Assembly: GCA_023614405.1 (NCBI GenBank)
Contig: CM042694.1
Location: forward strand, 91,743,285-91,807,284
Direction of reading: 5' to 3'
Length of the DNA: 64,000 nt
Source of the DNA: Avena insularis
Lineage: Eukaryota; Streptophyta; Magnoliopsida; Poales; Poaceae
Positions 10,730 through 22,052 of the stretch are shown here, in pieces (the first letter of the stretch is position 1; the number at the start of each line of letters is the position of its first letter). The position numbers and the translations under genes were made by a program. Below the pieces are notes generated by a model. It saw nothing but the letters and a program-made list of their open reading frames with translations, was not told the origin of the DNA and did not search any database.

Positions 10730-12035
10730 TGCAGACTCACCGCTACTGTTTTAATAGCATCAGGAATAACATTATTCAGATTACTTACTTTATCAGCGTA
10801 CTATTTCAAGTGTGTTGCTATAGGCATTTTGCTGCAAATGTGAATACCATACTCAGAACTAAGCTTTGCTGCTTCAATTGGGGCTTTTGGTCTCCTAACG
10901 CCAATAGTGAAGCTAATCGGCATCTTAGATCCTCCATTTTTCTTGAATACACAAGTATTCCATGGCGCATCATAGCCGGAGGGGGCATGGCCTTTGCCGG
11001 ACCCGGAGGATTGACAATGTTTTTCCACTGTCCGCCACGTTTTCGGCATCGTCCGCTGCTAGCGGGGCTCTTCCGGCCCCCGGATTCTCCTGGTGTTCTT
11101 CCATCATGTTCCTGATGGCCACCAGTACCTGGCAGGAAGTGACGGCTTTCTCGGCACGCTCCTCCTGCTCGAATTCCTCCTTGATCTCCTTCATGGCAGC
11201 CTCGAGTTCCTCCGAGTTGGCCGATGAACCACCACCATCCATACTGATGTCGGCGTAAAGTTCCTCTAGCACTGAGTCGGAATTAGCACCGGTGTTGTCG
11301 ATAGTAGAGGTTGAGCTGGAGGCTGCATGGATGATGGGCTTTGTCTTTCCGGCTGCGATGGCAATGTCGACCTTGGCTTCCTCATCGGCATAGCGAAACT
11401 GTTAACACTTCCGATCATCACGTTGAGAGTAAGTAGGCCAGCGGCCTGTCGCCTCCTAAGCGTATGCCGGAGAAGGGTGTCAGGCGTGATTCCCTCCATG
11501 AAGTGGTATAGTCATTAGTATGGTCTCCCGCCAATGTTTCCCTCACCCTTAACCATCTGGTAAGTTACTCACGTGGGGATTCCTCCGACCTTTGAACGCA
11601 ACGAGCCAGATCGAAGATGGTGATGATATGCACGTGTCTTCCACCATTATATCCTGCACAGGGGCGGTTTGTGTGGGCCTTAATTTGTTATGATCTAAGT
11701 CGGCAAACTCCGAAGAAATATCTAAGCACGATCCTTTCGCGAACGTGTCATGCCCATAGACGGTCCATGCGGGCCTTGACGCGTGTCTGACTTATTGAGG
11801 GCTTGATCCCAAGCTGGTTTCGTCGATGAAGAGATGGATGTCCCTGATTGGAACAATGGAGCAGGGGGTGGGGTTCGTCATCGCCGGGATCCAGAACTCG
11901 TCTAGGGGGACGATTGGAACATTGCCGGAGAAGAGGACACGCCTAATGGGCATAATGTCGCCAATTCCCGCGAAGAGATTGGACCTCGCTCGGTGTAGAT
12001 CTCGAAGCGCCTTTTGCCCGATGGCGAGCGCCAAC
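10730..12035 (-). pseudogene. Gypsy leader and N-terminal gag fragment
   Basis: Lies directly inside the gypsy LTR at 12036-12601 and has the same orientation. The minus strand reads a PBS-like GTTGGCGCTCGCCATCGGG (12035-12017) and a leader of about 500 bases. A low-complexity gag-like N-terminal ORF follows: from 11499 MEGITPDTLLRHTL, then from 11272 an acidic MDGGGSSANSEELEAAMKEI segment that looks coiled-coil. The second block shifts frame near 10970 and fades out by about 10730, where the element is truncated next to the CACTA remnant. Assignment to gypsy rests on the LTR and position; no pol is present. Confidence 0.5.
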
Positions 12036-12601
12036 TGTCATGGTATTGCCGACGAGTATGCTATGAAGGGGTCCTCACGGAGTGTGTTTAGAGAGGTAGG
12101 GGAAGGCAGTGAGTTGACGGGTACGAGGTAACATATCTTACCCAGGTTCAGGTCCCACAACGGTGGTGGAACCCTACTCCTGCTATAAATTACTATAATG
12201 GCAATACGCCGAGTTACAGAGATCGGTTCACTGTGTGAGGTATGTGTTGTTCTATGAACTTGTGCCCTAAAGGCTCCCATATGTCCGGCTTATAAAGGCG
12301 CCATAACCTAGGGTTAAAGGGAAAAGACCTTGTCGGACAGGTTACAGAGGCCTACACTAATACTAACTAATCTTTGTGTCTTATACTCTAAGCTCCGGGT
12401 TGGTCGATAACTGCACCGTAGTCTTTCTTCTTTCGGCATGGGTCTCGCTTGTGGAACTGGACCGCCTAGTAGGCCATAAGCCTTGCTATCAACTATGGGC
12501 CACCCAGGTTAGCCAGATTAGAGACATGCTATGGTGATGCCCATTTAGCATATCGCAACAACGCACAGGTCTGAGTTGCATCGGGTCCACCTGACATAAC
12601 A
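12036..12601 (-). repeat. 5' LTR of a truncated gypsy element, related to the Tat-type LTR at 39480
   Basis: 566 bp; on the minus strand it begins TGTTATGTCAGGTGGACC and ends CCATGACA. The segment near 12055-12080 (CTATGAAGGGGTCCTC) and the ACCTGACA end align with the LTR at 39480-40194, so the two belong to related families. It forms the left edge of the gene island. Confidence 0.75.
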
Positions 12602-15600
12602 TGTAAAACTCTAAAAATGAATTTAAAAACTGGAACAAAGTTGTTTGAAAAATGGGTGTATGTGAGTGAAATTTCTGCTAATTAGAGGCAAAAACAAATT
12701 CCACAAACTCTATTTAGAAGGTACACGGTGGAATTTCACACTTACGAGTAAAAGAAAAAGGTAAGCTGTTAGGACGTCTCCTATCACGGTAGTTACGATA
12801 TTACACTCCCCTTTGCCCCATCACCGTGAAAAACGATACTCTTTACCGTGCTTATACTCTTTCTTTACTCACTGGCCGACAAAGAAACTTGATGTAACAT
12901 TTTCTATCATCATCATAAAAAAAAAAAACTGATCGATGTAACACTGACCACCGGTAGAATAATTTTGGAGATGCGCTTTGAGTGAGTGGGGCATAACATG
13001 GAAAGGCGCCGGTGGCCGATCGACGCAGTCGTAAAATAACATATTGCCGGGCGACCGATGGATCGCGTGAGGTAGCACCAAGAGGCAAGAGATGCGTCCG
13101 TAACATGATGCCGGGAGCTCGTGGCGTGGTTGCTCCTGCGTGCTCATCGATGGCCACGGGCGGGCGGGCGGATAGACGAGGAAGAGGCTAGAGGCCACGG
13201 GAGCACACGTTAGTTACTAGCTAATCCCCATGTTACGCCGAGGAGCGAGCATATGCAGGCATGATGCTCCTCTAATCTTACCCGAGGCCGGCCGGTGGTT
13301 GGATCGATCGCGTTAGTAGAGAGCTAGCTTGCTGCTGCCGTATTATATGGCCCCGGACACATGGCCTTGTCCTCGTCTGCGTGGGTTCCCTTCATCTCGT
13401 GTCATCATTAGTGCTCAAAAAAGTCATTACTATTGCTCAATTAACTCCATTTATGGGAATAATACAAGAATCCTGATGCAAGAATGCGAGATAAACCCAC
13501 TGAATTTGCACATCCTAACCTTGTAAATACACAGAATCCTCCGGTTTCCGGTGATCGATCGCCGGGACTAAATAAATTAAACTATAGCCCGAGAGCACAG
13601 TGCAGTGAATGATTGGCCTGCCGTGACAACTTTATTAGCTACTATAGTTAGTTAAACAGCGCGGGGCATGTTCAGCAATCATAATTCGCTCCTCGCACTC
13701 CTCGGGATCGACGCATCGCAGTAGCAGTAGTAGTATATCCCGGTGGTGTCAGAGATCGGGGTGCTCCTTGTCGCCTCTCCCGCTCCGGCACCGTCGTCGT
13801 CCACCTGTCCAGCCAACAACACCAAAGCTAACCCAAATTTACTGACCAGCTCGCCGAGCTCTTCTGCTCAGGGCAGGGCAGGGTTGCCGAGAGGACAGGA
13901 CGTACGCGTGATGGACGGATCGGGCGGCGCCGATCCACTTGGCCACGAGGGCACCGTACGTACGATCGGAGCACTTTGTTTGTTGGCTGCCGCGCGCTGG
14001 TGCTACGCACCAAACGGGTAGTTAGTTAACCACGACGATGGAGGTCGCTAGCGAGCGAGGGAGCTCAGTAGTCCCGGGCCATGGCATGCACGGCGGAGCT
14101 GGTCCCGGCAAAAAAAGGGCCGTAGGCTGCTGGTGCGCGACGAACCAACCGTAATCAATCCCTGTCTGTCCGCCCCGACGAGCGCACACCTATAGAGGAT
14201 CGACCGATCGGTCGGAACTTGATTTTTGTTTTTTGAAAAAACTGTGTACGTGCTACTGTACGTCGTACCGCCACCAATAATGTACAGGGCACAATTGATC
14301 AAGGAGACCCACTTCCAACAGGGTCGATCAGGGAGATGGATCGTTCTAGAAACTGCAGAGGCTGCTCGAGTGAGTGACGGCCGACGCAAGCGGATGGAAC
14401 CGGCGGTTGGATCGACGAGCTCGGGAGACGATCGACGGCGACAGGCGCACATCGATCGGGGCCGAGTTGGTGTGGCCTGACGTGAACAGCCCGATGGCTC
14501 GGTCTCACTCATTCTCACCACCCCTTTGCTGGGCGGAATACCATGCAATGGCGGCAGTATAGCCTAGCCTGCCGTCGGTGGCCAACAAGATCACATACGC
14601 GCAGTGCAAGACACGCTTCCACGGAAAGAAGGAAAAAAAGGAGCAAAGTCATATGATTATCCTGCTCAGTTCAGCCCGCAGGCTGGCTGGCGAAAACGGG
14701 AGAGCAGTGGCGACCGCAACTACACACGCTGATGTACGCTGTTAGGCTGCCTTTCTGATGCGGATCTCCTGCTTCCGGTACGGGCAGCGACCAGCCACTG
14801 GCTTAGTGTGCGAGAGGGGGAGTAAAGCTCAAGGCATGGATGCAAGGAGTGCAACCCAAGTTAGTTCAGTACGCATCCAGCAGCAGCAGCGGAGATTTTC
14901 AGCCGAGATCGACGCGAAAACAGGCGTGGGTCCCGGTCATATGATTTGTGAGCGAGCAGCAAGTGAGTGAGGCCCGAACAACCATCGGTTGTGCGGTCAC
15001 TTTACTCCTCCACCTTTTCCCCTCTCGTGCTCCCTTTTCGCGAGATTAATTTCATCTATCGCTTAATTCTTGTTTTTTTTTCTGGGGGTGGTGGGGATTA
15101 AATCGCATGTGCAGGACGGGGACTATTTTAGCGTCGTCCACCTGCGCGCATGAACGAATGAATAATACTACCAGTGGCACTGCTCCTACTCCGCGGATCC
15201 ATCGGCCCGACGAGACGGCGACCGCCCGCTTGATGCGATCGATCGATCCGTCGGTCATGTGCTAGCTGCGGGTGACAATCTGTCTGTCTGTCTGTCAGGA
15301 CAAATATTATTGTATTATTAGGAGAGGCCATTAACTTGATGATGACTAACCCTACTTTTCCATGCCACTCACTCAAACAAAGCAAGTGGTAATTAAGTTG
15401 GGTAAAGTTCGATCGATCAGTTGAGTTGAGACGAGCCGTACATCCAGCTTAGGCTAGCCATCCTAAGTACAGTAGATCCATGGATGGGTTAGGCGGCTGG
15501 GCAGAAGACCAGAACCGCAACCAGGCGATCGAGTTTGGCGAGATATCATCACGAGTAGGCAGGCTGGCAGGCAGAGAAACTGTGAACCCAGTTGGATACA

Positions 15601-17403
15601 AAGTTTGGGATCCATCTGGCCGGGGTGTCCGGGTCAACGTATGCACGCGTCGTCGTCGTCTCCGGCCCGAGAAAAAACTTGGCCCCAGTCCCTCTCAGAG
15701 TCCCAATCTCCGGAGCCAATTCCGCAGCGAGCGAGCGACGCGAGCCGGCCGGCCGCGCGGCGACCGAACCGAGACCTGGATGCCGAGACACGGGCCTGCC
15801 TGCCTATCACGCGGCTCGTGCGTGCGTACGTACGTACTCCGATGGATGGCTAGACGGCCGGGGAGTACGTACAGGATACGGGTCAGAGTTTCTTCCACGC
15901 AGCCATCGCGTGCGAGTTGTTGCCGCGGTCAATGCGCGGCCGCGGTGATGGTGTGCGTGCCCATTCTTCGGCGGCGGGCTTCCGTCGAGCCGCGGCTAAC
16001 CGCGACGCGTCTGGATGCTAGCTAGCGGCGATCCTTCCTGTGCCGCTACTGCCAGTTAAACCGCGCGTGGAAGAGGTGGCATGGCAGCGAGGAAAAGTCG
16101 TCGTGACAGGGAAATCCAATTCCCATTCCCCATTCCACGGTGGTGGTGGTGGCGGAGCACCACGGGTCCACGGCTGGCAACAGTGGCATCTCTCGTCCCA
16201 TGTTGGGCGACGCCATGTGTGCGCACAGTACGTATTACCGAGAGATGGAAAAGAAAAAAACCTGAGGTGGTGTTTCGCTTCCATTTTCCGCAGAGTTATT
16301 TCTTCATCACCAGAGAAAAAAGAAAAGAGAGCAGAGAGGAAACTTCAACGTCACGACAGGAAAGGGAGGACAGCTAGCAGCGAGGCGAGAAGGCTCACCT
16401 ACCGTGTGTGTGTGCCCCCCGATCTCCACCGATCTCACTGTAGCAACTACTACTACTACTCGTGGTTGCTTGCTGTCACTAGTTACCGCAGACGTAAAAT
16501 CGTAGTAGGAGTAATCGGGTGATGGAACATTCCAACTTCCCAAGAACCATACTAGTACTCGGTCAGTAGTAGAACCTGCAGTAAAATACCTGTTGCTGGG
16601 TCTCCTCTCCGGCTGGGCTAGCTGTTCGCACCTTGCGAGTACCTCGTCGGCGAACCGGTCCAGCTCGATACACGTACCCTACTAGTACAAGGCTACAACT
16701 TGGTCCTTGTGTGCGTGTAGAGCTACTACCTCTTTAGGGCAAGGTCTCGTGGGGCATGGCTCCACAAGACGGTCTTTGGAACATGTTCTTCACTTTTTAG
16801 TTGTCCACGTGTCTTTTTACCTTAAAACACATGGATGCTGGACTGTTTGGTTGCATGCTTTGCCGTCGACGAAACAGTCTAAAAACAGACCACTTTTGTT
16901 TGGTTTTCAAAACAGCTGTTACGGTAACATTTTCTCGACAGTGGTTACAATTCGCTCATCGGTCAAAACCCAAAGAGCCAGTAGAATTGTTCACATGATC
17001 ACTTCAACGGAATAAGGTGATACTAGGCAACACCCCACAAAAGGTTAATTTACATGGGCAAAACACAAATACAACAACTCGTGAAGCATCACAAGTTCAC
17101 AATCGTAGGGATTAATATATACTGCCCTCCACTGTATAAAGCTTGGACCTCTTTCGCAGCCCCCGCTTTACCCCTGTCTTCCCCGGCCACCGCCAAACCA
17201 CACCCTCACGAGCTCATGTACGGGTTTCATGTCCGTCTCACCTATCGAATCCACCAGAGATCTAGTGGAGAGATACCAAACCCATTTCCAACATATACAT
17301 GACTGCATGAATAGATCATGAACACCACCGACATTAGCAAAGTCGTAGCTCTAATCGAAGTGGCTGCGTAGCTAGGCTCTCCCCATGTTTGCATGGATGT
17401 CAC
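12602..17403. other. Gene-island intergenic DNA, no gene recognised
   Basis: GC-rich, low-copy-looking sequence between the gypsy LTR and the Myb/SANT pseudogene. I see short simple repeats: four TCTG/CTGT units near 15281-15297, GATCGATC near 13304 and 15236, GTACGTAC near 15826, and an ACT run near 16446. An inverted CACGGTA/TACCGTG pair lies around 12784-12850. Open frames such as 15480-16025 and 16040-16522 have no recognisable domain and look like chance frames in GC-rich DNA. No MITE with clear terminal repeats was identified. Confidence 0.5.
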
Positions 17404-18061
17404 CTTTTTCTTTGCTGTTTGCAAGGAATTCTATGGCCTTCATCATCAGTTTTGGATCCCAAAGTTGGATACGGCCCATATATTTGGGCGTGAAGATCAT
17501 CCTCATGTGAGTAAAGATTGGTATTAGCGTGTGCGCCAACTCAAGCAACATCGGGTGTGCCTAAGATTGATAAGAGAGTGTGTTAGTGCAAATCAATATG
17601 TAAGTCCTTCAAGGAGTGAAACATAAGACATTGCCATGCTATCTTACCACAAGATGATGCTTCGACATGTCCTCATCATCTATCATAAATAAGGTCATGC
17701 TATCCGGACACCATCCGACCCATTCTTTCACTTTAAGCTTGCATACCAAGTTCCACTTCATTCTCCACTTTCTGACGTGGTTCTACAGCTAAAGAGTGGT
17801 CACTGTGATCCTAGTGAAGTCAAGAACATCGTTGACAATCTTCTACACATGCCTCTCTCTGAACTTGTTGGCACATGTTACCTCGTTGTCCACAAGTTCA
17901 AACATCCTATTCAGGACGAGCTCTGATACAACAGGCTCCCGAACCATCAAAGGTTTAGGGGCATACTAAACTGGATCATGGACAATATTAAAAGGTTGCA
18001 TCCCGCTCATGTTAATTTTCCACGTGGAGGGAGCAAACAACTCGGCGGAACTAGTCGACAT
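17404..18061 (-). pseudogene. Myb/SANT-like (Myb_DNA-bind_3-type) gene, broken
   Basis: Minus strand, two exon-like blocks. Exon 18061-17648 (138 codons) starts MSTSSAELFAPSTWKINMSG, continues VVSELVLNRMFELVDNEVTC, then NHVRKWRMKWNLVCKLK. It keeps one frame but has four internal stops, near 17965, 17850, 17805 and 17799. A GTAAGA donor at 17647 and a CTTAG acceptor at 17561 join in phase to exon 17560-17404 (AHPMLLELAHTLIPIFTHMR). The pattern NHxRKWR..W...CKLK followed by HP....L....I...THM..IF resembles the grass Myb/SANT-like DNA-binding family, partly associated with Harbinger-type transposons. The gene faces away from the GATA gene. Family assignment is by eye. Confidence 0.5.
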
Positions 18062-18279
18062 GATGTTCTACAGTACGTTGAGCATGGTACAATCAAAAAA
18101 TGGTCAGTATCTATTTGTAATCTTACACCGCTAGCAAGAATAACAGTAATCATGATACAATGGGAAGCATGAAAACCGGTTGCAGTTGACCAATAAACAA
18201 AAAATGGCAAGAAAGTTACAGTTCTAAGCTACTACAACACCAAGGGTTATCGGATTTCTTATAGCTAATGAAGTAGGCT

Positions 18280-18387
18280 TCAACGTATAGGTCGGAGAAT
18301 AGGAGGAGGCGGCATGATCACCATCGTCGTGCTCGAGGGAGGAGCCGGCATGACCACCTTTGTCGTGCTGGCGGTTGAAGCAGACAT
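18280..18387 (-). CDS. Possible 35-codon upstream exon or ORF of the Myb/SANT-like locus
   Basis: Minus-strand ORF from the ATG at 18387 to the TGA at 18280; the peptide is Thr/Pro/Met-rich (MSASTASTTKVV...PPPP). It sits between the pseudogene and the duplicated segment, where a first exon or a uORF would lie. No domain is seen and it may be chance. Confidence 0.2.
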   Translation of the reverse strand: MSASTASTTKVVMPAPPSSTTMVIMPPPPILRPIR

Positions 18388-18390
18388 GAT

Positions 18391-18970
18391 GACCTACAGT
18401 CGAGCATCAAGAATATCAACTATGGTGATAGATCCATACATCTATCCACATGTAGCACATTCTTATAGATCTAAACTAGATTGAGGGGTCGAGATTCTTA
18501 CAGTCAGCAGAATAACATCATTCACATATCCCGTGTTGGAGGGAGAATCCAACAGTCCATCGACAACCTTCGTCGCCGAGCTCCAGGTACAAAGATCCAA
18601 CCATCGCAACGGAAATTAGAGGATGGAGGAGCTCGAAAGTAGGGAACCGGTGGATTTGATTTTGGCAGCGGCACCACCAAACCTAAGTAGGGGTGATTTT
18701 GCGCGTGCGCTGGGCGAAATTGCGGCGGGATAAATTCGCTCAATGCGCACATAATTTAGCTGCAGTGCGTGAGCTGGCGCGTCCTCCTATGATTTCCGAT
18801 GTTTGCATATGCGGGCACGCGAAGTTTCCCTTTTTGGCCGCCACATGAGTGGCTCCACGGAAACTGTCGTTCGGTAGTTTCGAGTGCACCTAGCAGGCGT
18901 GATTTAACGATCATGCGAGACACAACGCGGAGAGCGGGCATGCATCCAATCAACCCAGTTTTGTCGTCTC
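18391..18970. repeat. Tandem duplication, unit 1
   Basis: Direct repeat with 19005-19554. Both units contain CGAGCATCAA.AATATCAACT, GTAGCACATTCTTA, GGATGGAGGAGCTC and GCATATGCGGGCAC in the same order. Read on the minus strand the segment looks like a 5' UTR or promoter of the Myb/SANT-like locus. Confidence 0.85.
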
Positions 18971-19004
18971 AAAACTCTGATACAACATGCTGGAATGGAT
19001 CATG

Positions 19005-19554
19005 GACCTATAGTCGAGCATCAAAAATATCAACTATGGTGATAGTTCCATACATCTACCCACATGTAGCACATTCTTACATATCTAAGTAGATTGAGGT
19101 GTCGTTCTTACAGTCAACGGAACAACATCCATCACGGATGTTGTGGTGGAGGGAGAAGATAGCATGCCATCGACAGCCTCCGTCCCCGAGCTCAAGGTAC
19201 AAGTTCCAACCATCTCAATAGAAATCAGAGGATGGAGGAGCTCAAAAGGAGTAAACCGGTGGATTTGATTTCGGCGGTGACATAGCCAAACCTAAGTGGA
19301 GGTGACTTTGCGCGTGCGGTGGGCAAAATTGCGACGGGACAAATTCGCTCAATGCCCACCGAGCTAGCGCGTCCTCCTACCATTTCCGTTGTTTGCATAT
19401 GCGGGCACGTGAAGTTTCCCTTTTTGCCGCCACGTGAGTGGCTTCGCGGAAACCGTCAATTCGGTAGTTTCAACCGCACCTATCCGGGGTGATTTCATGC
19501 GAACCATGACACGGAGAGCGGGAATGCATCCAATCAGCATAGTTTCATCCTCTG
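19005..19554. repeat. Tandem duplication, unit 2
   Basis: Second copy of 18391-18970, slightly shorter through small indels. It has two CACGTG G-boxes (19406-19411 and 19431-19436), where unit 1 has CACGCG and CACATG. It ends about 510 bp before the GATA TATA box. Confidence 0.85.
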
Positions 19555-20064
19555 GTAGTCTGGCTGAACCTCATTCCTGCAACCAAACACGGCTTACATG
19601 TCCTTTTCTTCTTCCTCCATCCCCGCGTCCGTGTGTGCGCCGATAAGTCATCCGTGTCGTGTGTATGTGAATTGTGAGCGCGTAGTGGATCTCCACTCTC
19701 TCTTCCAAATCAAGCTGCCTGCCTGTCTGTCCTCCAACGTTTCAAAACCCTACAGAGCGACCCACACTTCCCCTTTTCTACTTCCCGTCTCGTGCCAAAG
19801 CAGCTGCGGGTTACCTTCCGTCACGTTCTCACGCCGACATTTAATCCCCTCTCCCCAGCCTGCCCTGTACTGCTACCAGTATAATATACACTCCTCCTCA
19901 TCCCAATCTTGTTCTCTCTCTGTGTGAGTCTGCGCCTTGAGCCTTCATCTTCTTCTTCCTCCTTGAGCTGAGCAAGGAGCGGGGGTTCGAATTGAATTGA
20001 ATTCCACCGACCGGCCCACGCACCCCCACCCTCTCACTCATCCCCTTTCCATTTACCTTCCACC
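19555..20064. promoter_or_regulatory. GATA proximal promoter region
   Basis: CT-rich promoter DNA between the duplication and the TATA box, including pyrimidine tracts at about 19591-19640 and 19930-19960. No other specific element is claimed. Confidence 0.4.
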
Positions 20065-20070
20065 TATATA
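20065..20070 (+). promoter_or_regulatory. TATA box of the GATA gene
   Basis: CCTATATAG lies upstream of a CT-rich leader, with transcription expected to start about 25-35 bases downstream, near 20095-20100. A later ATATAATT (20152-20159) is a weaker alternative. Confidence 0.55.
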
Positions 20071-20097
20071 GCTCCACATATTTCCACCCCGCCCTCT

Positions 20098-20447
20098 CTC
20101 TCTTTCGTACTACGAGTAGAGTGGTGCGGTGCGGTGCGGTGCTCGCTCTGCATATAATTGGGCCGGTGCAAAACCAGGCTGCAGCTTTCCCTTCTTCTTC
20201 CCCTCATATACTCGGACAAACAAACACACAGCCAGCCAGCCAGCCATGCAGGAAGAGTGCTAGATAGCTAGCTAGAGTTGTTAGTTCGCAGCTAGTACCT
20301 GTTCCTTCTTTACATAGCTAGCAAGCAGCCTCCCTTCTTCTTGATCGGCAACAGCAGCAGATAGGTTTTCGGTTTCGAGAAGAAGCAAGAAAGGAAGGAA
20401 GAAGAAACGGTGATCAGTTTTGCAGAAGAAACAGAGGAAATTCACAG
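20098..20447 (+). other. 5' UTR exon of the GATA gene (start approximate)
   Basis: Leader from the predicted start site to a consensus donor at 20447/20448 (CACAG|GTGAGT). It holds a GGTGC repeat (20123-20142, four units) and a GCCA repeat just before the only upstream ATG (20246). It joins 22018-22052 ahead of the start codon. Supported by splice signals only; no transcript data. Confidence 0.5.
20246..20263 (+). CDS. Upstream ORF (5 residues plus stop) in the GATA leader
   Basis: ATG CAG GAA GAG TGC TAG (MQEEC). It is the only ATG in the predicted spliced leader, about 220 spliced bases before the main start. It could lower translation of the GATA protein. It lies directly after a GCCA repeat. 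Confidence 0.45.
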   Translation: MQEEC

Positions 20448-22017
20448 GTGAGTCAACCACCGGCGGTGCATATATTCCCGTTTCTCTCTGCACATAAGCA
20501 GTTTCTTCTGTGAAAAAAGTGGGAGGGGAAAATGATCAAAATTCAAATCCAGAAGCCTGTCTGCTGCAGAGTCTTTGGTTTCCTTCAGGCAAAGTTTTGA
20601 ATTTGCAGTAGTCATTTTCGGCGCTCCGCCACGCGCGAGAGCCGTATCGCCGGCTCTGTTGTTGCCACCATATTCCGATCAGTCTTGCACACAGGTTGCA
20701 TGATTGGAGCAGTTCTTTCGTCTTCCCGGCAAGAAAGGAGAAATGAGCATGGAAAATTGCTCCGATTTTGGATTCCCGTTTTTCAAAAATTTGATGAAGG
20801 TTTCCGGTCAAATTTGGCCCAGTGGTTTCGAGGAAAGGGGAAATTTCCTTTGCAGCCGCGACGTCACGGCGGCTACTGTGGCTAGATACGGATGGGATGC
20901 TGAGGCACGGTTCCATTGTGGCGTGCCTGCCAGCCCAGCTTTTCCCACCTCGTCCATGTTTTCCCTAGTTTTTGTACTTTTGCCCCTCCTCCTCCAGTCT
21001 GGATTCTCTGGCAGGGAGCAGGCAGGAGAAGGGAAAAAAATGTGTAGGTTTAAATCTGCCGTAGTAGTACTGTAGTATTAGTATTTTTTTGTTCACGATA
21101 GTCCTCGGCAGTAAAAAGATTCCTTCCATTTCGGATGCCGAGATTCCCTTTGTGTGATCCGTACGTACGCGGTAAACGCGGCGGGATCGATCGGCAGATG
21201 GAAACTCCCAGAATTCCTCGGTTTTTCCACCCGGTGGGCAGGGCCAGGGAGGCGATAGTAATTAGCCGCCTTACCGAGGGCGGCTTCCGTTTGACGCGTC
21301 CACATGGCACGCGGGTGACGCGTCCGGCCCAATGGCCTGCCGCCACGTCATCGCGTCCCGCTTTTTGACAAATTCCTTGTGCCTGCCCGCTTTGACTTTT
21401 ACCTTAGTGGTGAATCAACCCAGACCAAAACAACAACTACCCCTTGATTTTTTTTCCCTTCCCATAATATGTACGCCACCTGTATGGGCGCCCTTGCTTC
21501 GGAATAAAGAAATCCCGAGAAAAATCCGCACGTCACATGCGCGTGTCACATGGGGGCGTGGATGGGCCCCCGACGTGGCCCGCACTAGGGCATCATGATG
21601 CACCGCATACATGTGGGGCCAGCCAGGCCCAGGCCAGGCCGGCCCGCGGGGTGGGTTGCCGTCACTTTGAAAAAGGAAGAAGTTCGTAGTATTTCTCGGC
21701 ACCGTTTCGTATATTTACAGCTCATGAGAAGATATATATCGCGTTTCGTTTCCGGATTAGGAGGCAGAGGAGGCCGCGCCGTCCCCGTTTCGAAACAAAT
21801 CGAATCTTTTTTCTTTCTCTTTTTAAGGGCGGCAATCAATTAGCATAGGTGGGTGTATCCGCGTTGTCTTAATCTGCTTCCATGTATCGTTCCTGGGATT
21901 CCGATTAATGCGTACATATCCCAAAGATTACTGCTACTACCGTCGCCTCCCTGGGGAGGGCCGTCCGTCTGTCCGTGTATTTATATTGTTCCCCTTTGGC
22001 CGATTGTGTTTTGACAG
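20448..22017 (+). other. Leader (5' UTR) intron of the GATA gene, 1570 bp
   Basis: Donor CACAG|GTGAGT at 20447/20448 and acceptor TTTTGACAG|A at 22017/22018, after a T-rich stretch. Without splicing, many ATGs would precede the main start; with it only one remains. Long leader introns are common in plant regulatory genes and can raise expression. Confidence 0.6.
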
Positions 22018-22052
22018 AGACCCAGGCAGGCAGGAAGATTGCGATTGAGGCG

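Noticed and set aside
9363..10730. A complete CACTA transposon
   Set aside because: Coding remnants fit, but no CACTA terminal repeats or target duplication were found, so only the ORF1 remnant is claimed.
14048..14548. 166-codon minus-strand ORF
   Set aside because: Arg/Ser/Pro-rich chance frame, no domain or gene signals.
15480..16522. Two plus-strand ORFs (181 and 160 codons) upstream of the Myb/SANT-like locus
   Set aside because: No recognisable domain and overlapping open frames on both strands, as expected in GC-rich intergenic DNA.
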